From positions 2,380,001 through 2,444,000 of the forward strand of contig PUDQ02000001.1 in NCBI GenBank assembly GCA_002964805.2: a stretch of DNA of 64,000 nt. Direction: 5' to 3'. The notes under the pieces were generated by a model, which ran no database searches, had not been told where the DNA came from, and saw only the letters and a list, made by a program, of their open reading frames with translations. Made by a program: the position numbers and the translations under genes. This document shows positions 58,398 to 64,000 of the stretch, in pieces (the first letter of the stretch is position 1; every line of letters starts with the position of its first letter). This DNA comes from Trametes villosa (lineage: Eukaryota; Basidiomycota; Agaricomycetes; Polyporales; Polyporaceae).

Positions 58398-58958
58398 ATG
58401 AGCGACGCCGCGACACTCAAGAAGCAGCTCAAGATCAAATCCGGATCGGCGAAACGGTGAGATCCACGCGATCGCGTGCATCTGCGCGCGTTGTGCTAAG
58501 AAAGACCGGGATGCGCGTAGGCTGTACAAGGAGCACCGGCTCTACCAGAAGGAGGAGGAGGACCTGAAGCGCAAACTCGACAAGTTCATCGCGGACAAGG
58601 CGGAGGACTGGGACATCAAGAACACGGTATGTACACCACTACGCGACTTCTTGCTCTCTCCGGCTCTGCGTCCTCTTCTCCACTGTTCCGTGGGCATATA
58701 CTGAGGTGCGCGTGTTGGATCTGCAGAGGCGCATGATGGAGGAGTCCGGGAAGATGATCAACGACTCGTCCGAGCGGCTGGGCAGCGTCGTGCAGGAGCT
58801 GCGCGAGCTTGTGGTGCGTATGGCTCCTTCTACCAGCGAGGAACCTCGAACTGACGGCGCGACGTGCTTGCTAGCTCGCCGCGGAACACGACCCGGCCCT
58901 GGCCGAGGATGAGGAGCTGGCCAAGGCAAGAGAGGCCCTGGAGGAAGTCAGCGTCTGA
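58398..58958 (+). CDS. TBCA: Tubulin-binding cofactor A
   Basis: A small chaperone that captures beta-tubulin during tubulin folding (yeast Rbl2). Four exons (58398-58456, 58521-58626, 58727-58813, 58875-58958) give 111 residues, the usual size for the family. The sequence is almost entirely helical: MSDAATLKKQLKIKSGSAKR, LYKEHRLYQKEEEDLKRKLD, ADKAEDWDIKNT, RRMMEESGKMINDSSERLG and VVQELRELV. It ends LAAEHDPALAEDEEL..EEVSV. The LKIKSG..KRL and KMI..S..RL patterns are the conserved family positions. Its stop lies 101 bases from the stop of MED11 on the other strand, so the two genes converge. Confidence 0.95.
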
Positions 58959-59059
58959 GTTGTGGAGAGGACGGAAAGCGTAGAAGAAGAACAGAGACGT
59001 GCTGTACCTGTATGCCTGTGCTGCGAGTTCATGAAGATACCCGCTTTCGCCGTCTCTAC

Positions 59060-59734
59060 TTACGGCTGCGCTGCCTCCGCACGCTCCTGGTCCCTCGCCT
59101 CCTTGATCCTGGTGAGCGCGTCAAGGATGCCTTTCCACGCGTCCCGCTCCACGCGCTCCTCCTGCAGGCCGCGCTCGCCCCTGACCGCCCCGTCCGCGTC
59201 CGCGGAGGGCAGACCAACACCCAACGGTGGCGGGATGAAGTTGGGTGGGGGCGCGTTAATCGCAGAAGGCGCTATGCGCGACTGCCGGATATGTGCGAGC
59301 GAGGACCGGATGGCGATGTGTATTGACTGCGGCCACAGACTCTATGTCAGCGCAGCACCCAGTGAAACGCGAAGAGAGAGGCGGCGCGACGCACGTCAAG
59401 TCGTTCAAAGTACTCATTCGCAACGTCCACGAACTTCTCGGAGCGCTCCCCGCCCTGCGGCAGCTCGTCCTGCGGTCCGTCCGTCTGGGGCAGCGAGAGC
59501 AGCGCCATGGAGGACGCCGCGAGGGAGAGCAGCCTGCTGATGTCCTGCGTGCACCCGCATGTTCAGCGTGCGGCGCGCGGAGCTGTGCATATTGCTGACC
59601 TTCTCGACCTCCCCGAGCGCGTATATCTGCCGGGCGGTGCGGCTGGACATCCAGATGGGGTCCACGTCCTGGTCGCCGGGCGGCGCGTGCTCCTGAGATC
59701 CGCCCGCGTGCATTGAGATGTTTGAGGAAGCCAT
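59060..59734 (-). CDS. MED11: Mediator complex subunit 11
   Basis: A head-module subunit of Mediator, linking regulators to RNA polymerase II. Three exons (59734-59600, 59544-59395, 59326-59060) give 183 residues. The family core is RTARQIYALGEVEKDISRLL, SLAASSMALLSLPQ, then SEKFVDVANEYFERLDSIHI and AIRSSLAHIRQSRIAP, which form the paired helices that pack on MED22. The donor of intron 1 is GTCAGC. A proline-rich link (NAPPPNFIPPPLGVGLP) joins a C-terminal charged helix (ERVERDAWKGILDALTRIKE). This makes it longer than the 115-140 residues common in other eukaryotes. The assignment rests on the core motifs and could be confirmed by profile search. Confidence 0.8.
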
Positions 59735-60187
59735 GTTGGATATAGTAGGGCGGTGCTAGCACGAGGAGGCAGCGAGTGCGGGGGCGGGGACCTGGACGAG
59801 TTAGAGCTTGAATGAGGTGTGAAGCAAGGGGGCGGCAGCCTCGGGCGGGCGTCGCGGCAACGTGCCCCAGACGCGGTCAGGAAGACCGGCCCGACCTCCG
59901 TGCACCGTGTCTCCTCTTCCGCAGCGCTGCGGCTCTGGCGATGAGTTTCGCGTGAGTATATCGCGGACCATGGGCTACGAAACAGGGGAAACTATCTTGC
60001 CTTCCCGACGCAGACGTCTCAGCGAAGCTGGTCTTGTTACGAATTCGTGCACAACTTCTACAGCAAGAATACAACTACTCTTCGGATTCCTGTCCTACAA
60101 CAAGGATTCATTGTACATTTGGCGACGCTTGTTTCTCTACTTTGCTTCTTCAACCCGCAGCCTTGTCCATGGGATTGTCCTTATCGT
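59735..60187. other. Intergenic region, MED11 promoter and HET-C 3' end
   Basis: About 450 bases between the MED11 start and the HET-C stop, both on the minus strand. Nothing recognised beyond expected promoter and terminator sequence. Confidence 0.45.
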
Positions 60188-63100
60188 TCAGTAGCCCGAG
60201 TCCTCCTCGCGATGGTGCCTTCCGTGGCCGCCATGGTGACGGCGAGGCTCCTCTTCGCCGCCGCCGAGGTTGAGGCCCTCGACTCCGTACGTCTCGCCGG
60301 AGCCCCCGTATCCGCCTCCCTGCCCGCGCCCGTACTCACTCTCACCGCCACGGTTGCCACCGTAGCCGCCCTCAGAGGCACCCCCATAGCCACCGCCGCC
60401 GCCCTGGGTGTAAGACGGCGCGTAGCCGCTGTTGAAGCCCTCGCTGTTGCCGCCGCCGTATCCCTCCTCGCGGCCACCACGTCGTTCGTAGCCTCCGCCG
60501 GAGCCGCCGTACTCCTCACGGGGAGGGCGCGGCGGAGCGTCGTAACCGCCGCCCGAGCCGTACTCGCCGCCGCCCGAGCTTTCCTCGCCACCGTAGCCTC
60601 CGCCGTGGTGGCGGCGGGGATGCTCCGACTCGCCGTACGACGGGGTCTCTCCGTAGCTCTGGCGCGAGCCATACGAGTCGCTCTCCTGCTCGCGGCGTCC
60701 GCCACCACCGTACGACGTCTCCGAGCTGCTGTAGGTGCGCTCCTCGGAGCGGCCGTAGCTCGACTCGTTGCGGCTCTCGTAGGAGGACTCGTTGCGGCCT
60801 CCGTAAGAGGGCTCAGTGCGACCGTAAGAAGGCTCGGTGCGGCCGTAGGAGGACTCGTCGCGCCCTCCTCCGTAGGACTGCTCCGTGCGGCCTCCGTAAG
60901 TGGACTCCTCTTGACGGCCGTACGTCGATTCTTCCTGGCGCCCGTACTCGCCAGAGCTCTCGTGGTGCTTCTTGTGATGCTCGCGGCGGGGCTCCTCAGA
61001 CTCGCCATAGCCCGTGCGCCTTGACTCGTTGTCGCCACCTGACATGGACGATGTGATTAGCAAGACGTGCTTAACTCCCCTCCCCACTGACGAAACTCAC
61101 CACCGTAGGAGGGAGCAGAGGAGCCATAGCTATCTCCAGACTGACCGTATGTACGGTTGCCCGAAGAGCCGTAGCTGTCCCCGGATTGGCCGTATGTGCG
61201 GTTCTCCGAGCGGTTCTCCGAGGAACCGTACCCGCCGGAGGCAGCAGAGGAGCCGTATCCGCCAGACCCGCCGTATCCTCCAGATGAGCCCTGGTTGCCG
61301 TAGGACGTCTGCGAAGAGCCGTAGCTCGTGTTCGGGGCCTCGTACTGGCCGCCGCCAGAGCTCTGGGTGACACGCCCGCCGTAGACTTGGCTCGAGTCGG
61401 CCATGTCGTCATCTGAGCCCTTGCGCTTGTTCTTGCCCGCCCGGACGCTCTCCTGCAATATGACGATGTCGATTAGAAGGTCTGATCAGTGCATCCGTGA
61501 GGAGAGTGTACTAACCTTGGTGAGAGCCCGAATGGTTTCGTCCACGTCGTCAAGGCTGGTCACCCAGTTCTGCAGGCTTTGGAACATCTCCTCTTGGATG
61601 CGAGAGCGCCCAGTTGCGTAGTAAGGGTGGTGGAAGGCCTCCAGAATCTGTGACAAATTCAGTACTGCAGTGGAGGAATCTTCAGGTGTGGAAACTCCCG
61701 CACCTCGTCGATGACACGGTCAGGCTCGACGTCGTCGTTGAACCAAGCCTGTGAATCAGGTATTATGAGTCTGCCCTGCAGCGAGCGATGGTTACACATA
61801 CGTTGACAAGCAGCTTCACGCTGTTTTCCACGACGACCAGCGCGATCTTGCCGGCAGGCTCGTTCAGGATGAGAGCGAAGTGGTCCTGCGGGGCAGCATA
61901 AGCAACTGCGTGGGGGCTGAAGGTAAGTGATACGGACCTTCGACAACAGACTGTGCGAAGGGTCGGACGCGTTGGGGTCCTCGAAGACCTAAGAGAGGGC
62001 GTAAGTAGCCTGTTGGTCGAGGTTCAAACAGTACGTACCTGGTATTGGTCGTCAGAGTCGATGACGGCCTTGCTGCCCTCCATGAGAACATCTGTGACTT
62101 GCTTCAAGATGGGCTACGATGCAAAGGTATGTCAGCTTGCCTGCGACAGGCCCGAAACGAAGCTAAACGCACCGTCAGGTAAGGCGCAAGCACGGTGTAC
62201 ACGACTAGGATACTGTCAGTACAAATAATTCCTGGGTGCCACCAAAGAACTCACAAGCATTCAGCGCGTTCGTGAGGCCCTCGATGAGGTCCGACAGCCC
62301 AGGGATCATCTCAATCTTCGCGATGATGTCGCGGTAAATGTTGTCACGCCACTTCAGCAGCTCCCACAGCTGGTCGCGGACCTCCGGGGGCGCAACATTG
62401 TTGGGGTCGAAGTTGTACGCCTTCGACTTCTCCTGGATGGAGCTGGCCTGCCCCATCTTGTCGTCAGTGTCCGAACCGCCGATGGGCAGCTTCTTCAGGA
62501 TGGACTGCAGGTTCCCGAAGCTGTTCGAATCGTTTTGGGCCTGTGCAATGCATTGAGTCGCAGAACGTTGTGGCGTCAGGAGACTGAGAGCTCACATCGT
62601 TCATCTTCTTGGAAAGATCCACAACACTTGCTTGACTCAAGTGGCTGTAAAGATAGGTTTAGACGGGCCACTGAATCTGTAGCAGGGTTCCACGCACTCG
62701 GTAGCCTCTCCCATGAGGGAGTGCAAGAAGTCTACGGATAATCAGTCAATTGGACGGATTTGCTCACAACGCTGCAACATACCCGCACTACCGAACGTCC
62801 CGGTCACCAGAGGGTGGGTGCGGCCGTTTGGCGTGTCAATGAGGACTGGAAGAACGCGTCAGAGACACGCATATAGCCACAAATAATCATATATCTACCG
62901 TTGTCCCCGACATGGCAGAAGACCTTGTTATGTCCCAGCTTGCGGAGGGCGATCTCGCACCAGTTGCTGTGAGCAAGCAGGTCCTCCATGGTATGCAGAC
63001 CGGTGCCCATAAGGCGGTAAGCCTCCCAGAGATCAGCACCTTCGCGACCCTGCGCACGACGGCCGTGCTCAATGCAGTCGCGGAACACACGGCGGATGAG

Positions 63101-64000
63101 GGCCGTCGAGGTATCCCATCCGCGGTTCTCGGTCGCCATGTAGTTCTACATTTGAATGTCAGTGATATGCGGGGCCAACCATATATATCATTATAACCTT
63201 CATGCCGGTGCGCTCATCAATCTCAAGCTCCTCAGGGTTGACGGGAGGGCGCAGCTTCGGGTGGAACTGGCGAGCATCCCCTTCTTTCTCGGCATAACCC
63301 CTATCACGGATGTGAGCTGCATGCACTAACTAGAATACGTTGTCACTCACTTCGGGTTGTCGATGTGCTCGGTGGGAAGGTAAACGCCGAGACGGTCGGC
63401 GGTCACCTCGAACTCCTCAGTAGCAAAGCCAAAAGTCTTGACGCCACGAATATCAGCGGCATGACTTTGACATAGATCAGATAGCCTACCAGGAAGCCAA
63501 GGACGGAGACGATGAGCACAAGCGTGTCGGCAGAGAGCTTGCTCAGGCCCGCAATATCCATAGCCTGTGCATGATGTCAGTCCCAGAACTAAGGCGCCAA
63601 TTGACTAACGTACCTGAGAGTAGTCTCGCAGCCAATTGCCCTGAGATCGGCCAGTCAAATTCAGTGAGATGCTATGCGGTGCCGTGATCGACATGGATCC
63701 TCACGAAATAGACACGCTTGACATCCTCCTTTGAGAACTTCGCGCCGCTGCTGCCGGTGGCTGCGCCGAGGACCGACTGGGCGATACCGAGGAGACCTCC
63801 GCCGCCGCCGGCATGTCCGACGCTCTTCGCGAGCTCGGTGAGGATGTCCTCGATGTCGCCGTGGCGGAAGGCCTTGCCTAGATGAGGAGATCCCAATTTT
63901 AGTACGCACGATCTGGTCGCGATTGGAGTTGGCGTAACCGCTCACCGTTGAGGTACGCAAAGTCGGGGATATCACCTGCTCCGAACGCGTACGTTTCGGA
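60188..64000 (-). CDS. HET-C homologue with Gly/Ser/Tyr-rich tail (5' partial)
   Basis: A homologue of Neurospora HET-C, whose allelic differences drive heterokaryon incompatibility in that ascomycete. The left end of the protein is cut off by the window edge: the first visible exon reads YAFGAGDIPDFAYLN. Next come KAFRHGDIEDILTELAKSVG, FSKEDVKRVYF, NWLRDYSQAMDIAGLSKLSA, LGVYLPTEHIDNPKGYAEK and FHPKLRPPVNPEELEIDERT. The most conserved block is GLHTMEDLLAHSNWCEIALR + KLGHNKVFCHVGDN. After LVTGTFGSADF come EVRDQLWELLKWRDNIYRDI and MIPGLSDLIEGLTNALNA. From about 61400 to the TGA at 60190-60188 the protein becomes a Gly/Ser/Tyr-rich tail of roughly 400 residues with SYG repeats and His/Arg clusters. 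At least ten introns are present. Whether it has any incompatibility role in a basidiomycete is unknown. Confidence 0.93.

Noticed and set aside
60047..61024. A 325-residue plus-strand open frame rich in Ala, Val and Leu, opposite the HET-C tail
   Set aside because: It is the antisense image of the Gly/Ser/Tyr repeats. The minus-strand frame continues the conserved HET-C protein across introns, while this frame has no start context or homology.

Overview
The window looks like nuclear chromosomal DNA of a filamentous basidiomycete, most likely an Agaricomycete. It is GC-rich. Genes are split by many 48-70 bp introns with GTRNGT donors and YAG acceptors. Two families typical of Agaricomycete genomes are present: orphan seven-helix membrane proteins and a tetraspan membrane protein. 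Finer placement, for example in the Polyporales, would be a guess. No prokaryotic, viral, CRISPR, rRNA or convincing tRNA feature was seen.

Layout. 0-15.6 kb: the 3' part of an RNF10-type RING protein, then on the minus strand the SHO1 osmosensor, then on the plus strand an unknown single-span protein, the SIN3 corepressor (10 exons) and a single-pass membrane protein whose tail carries PSAP and PPxY motifs. 15.6-19.5 kb: gene-poor DNA with small repeats. 19.5-27.7 kb (all minus): two orphan 7-TM proteins and the ALG9 mannosyltransferase. 28.3-30.5 kb: a single-exon unknown protein. 30.7-38.8 kb (minus): purine-cytosine permease, beta-COP (SEC26), a CstF-64 hinge/C-terminal protein without an RRM, and a dithiol glutaredoxin. 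39.2-44.2 kb: NIF3 (+), complex I 49 kDa subunit (-) and ATG27 (+). 45-56.2 kb: two related bHLH transcription factors on the plus strand, about 10 kb apart, with a gene desert and a tetraspan membrane protein between them. 58.4-64 kb: tubulin cofactor A (+), MED11 (-) and a HET-C homologue (-) that runs off the right edge.

Most genes are single-copy housekeeping functions: glycosylation and secretion (ALG9, SEC26), transcription and RNA (SIN3, MED11, the CstF-64-like protein), redox and respiration (glutaredoxin, 49 kDa subunit), cytoskeleton (TBCA), autophagy (ATG27) and osmosensing (SHO1). They do not form a pathway cluster, and I see no secondary-metabolite cluster or defence island. The less ordinary items are the ESCRT/Nedd4-motif membrane protein, the RRM-less CstF-64-like gene, the bHLH pair with an atypical basic region, the HET-C protein with a long Gly/Ser/Tyr repeat tail, and a small palindromic element at 4.6 kb. 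Exon structures were derived by hand from splice signals, reading frame and family similarity. Where a junction could not be settled the entry says so.
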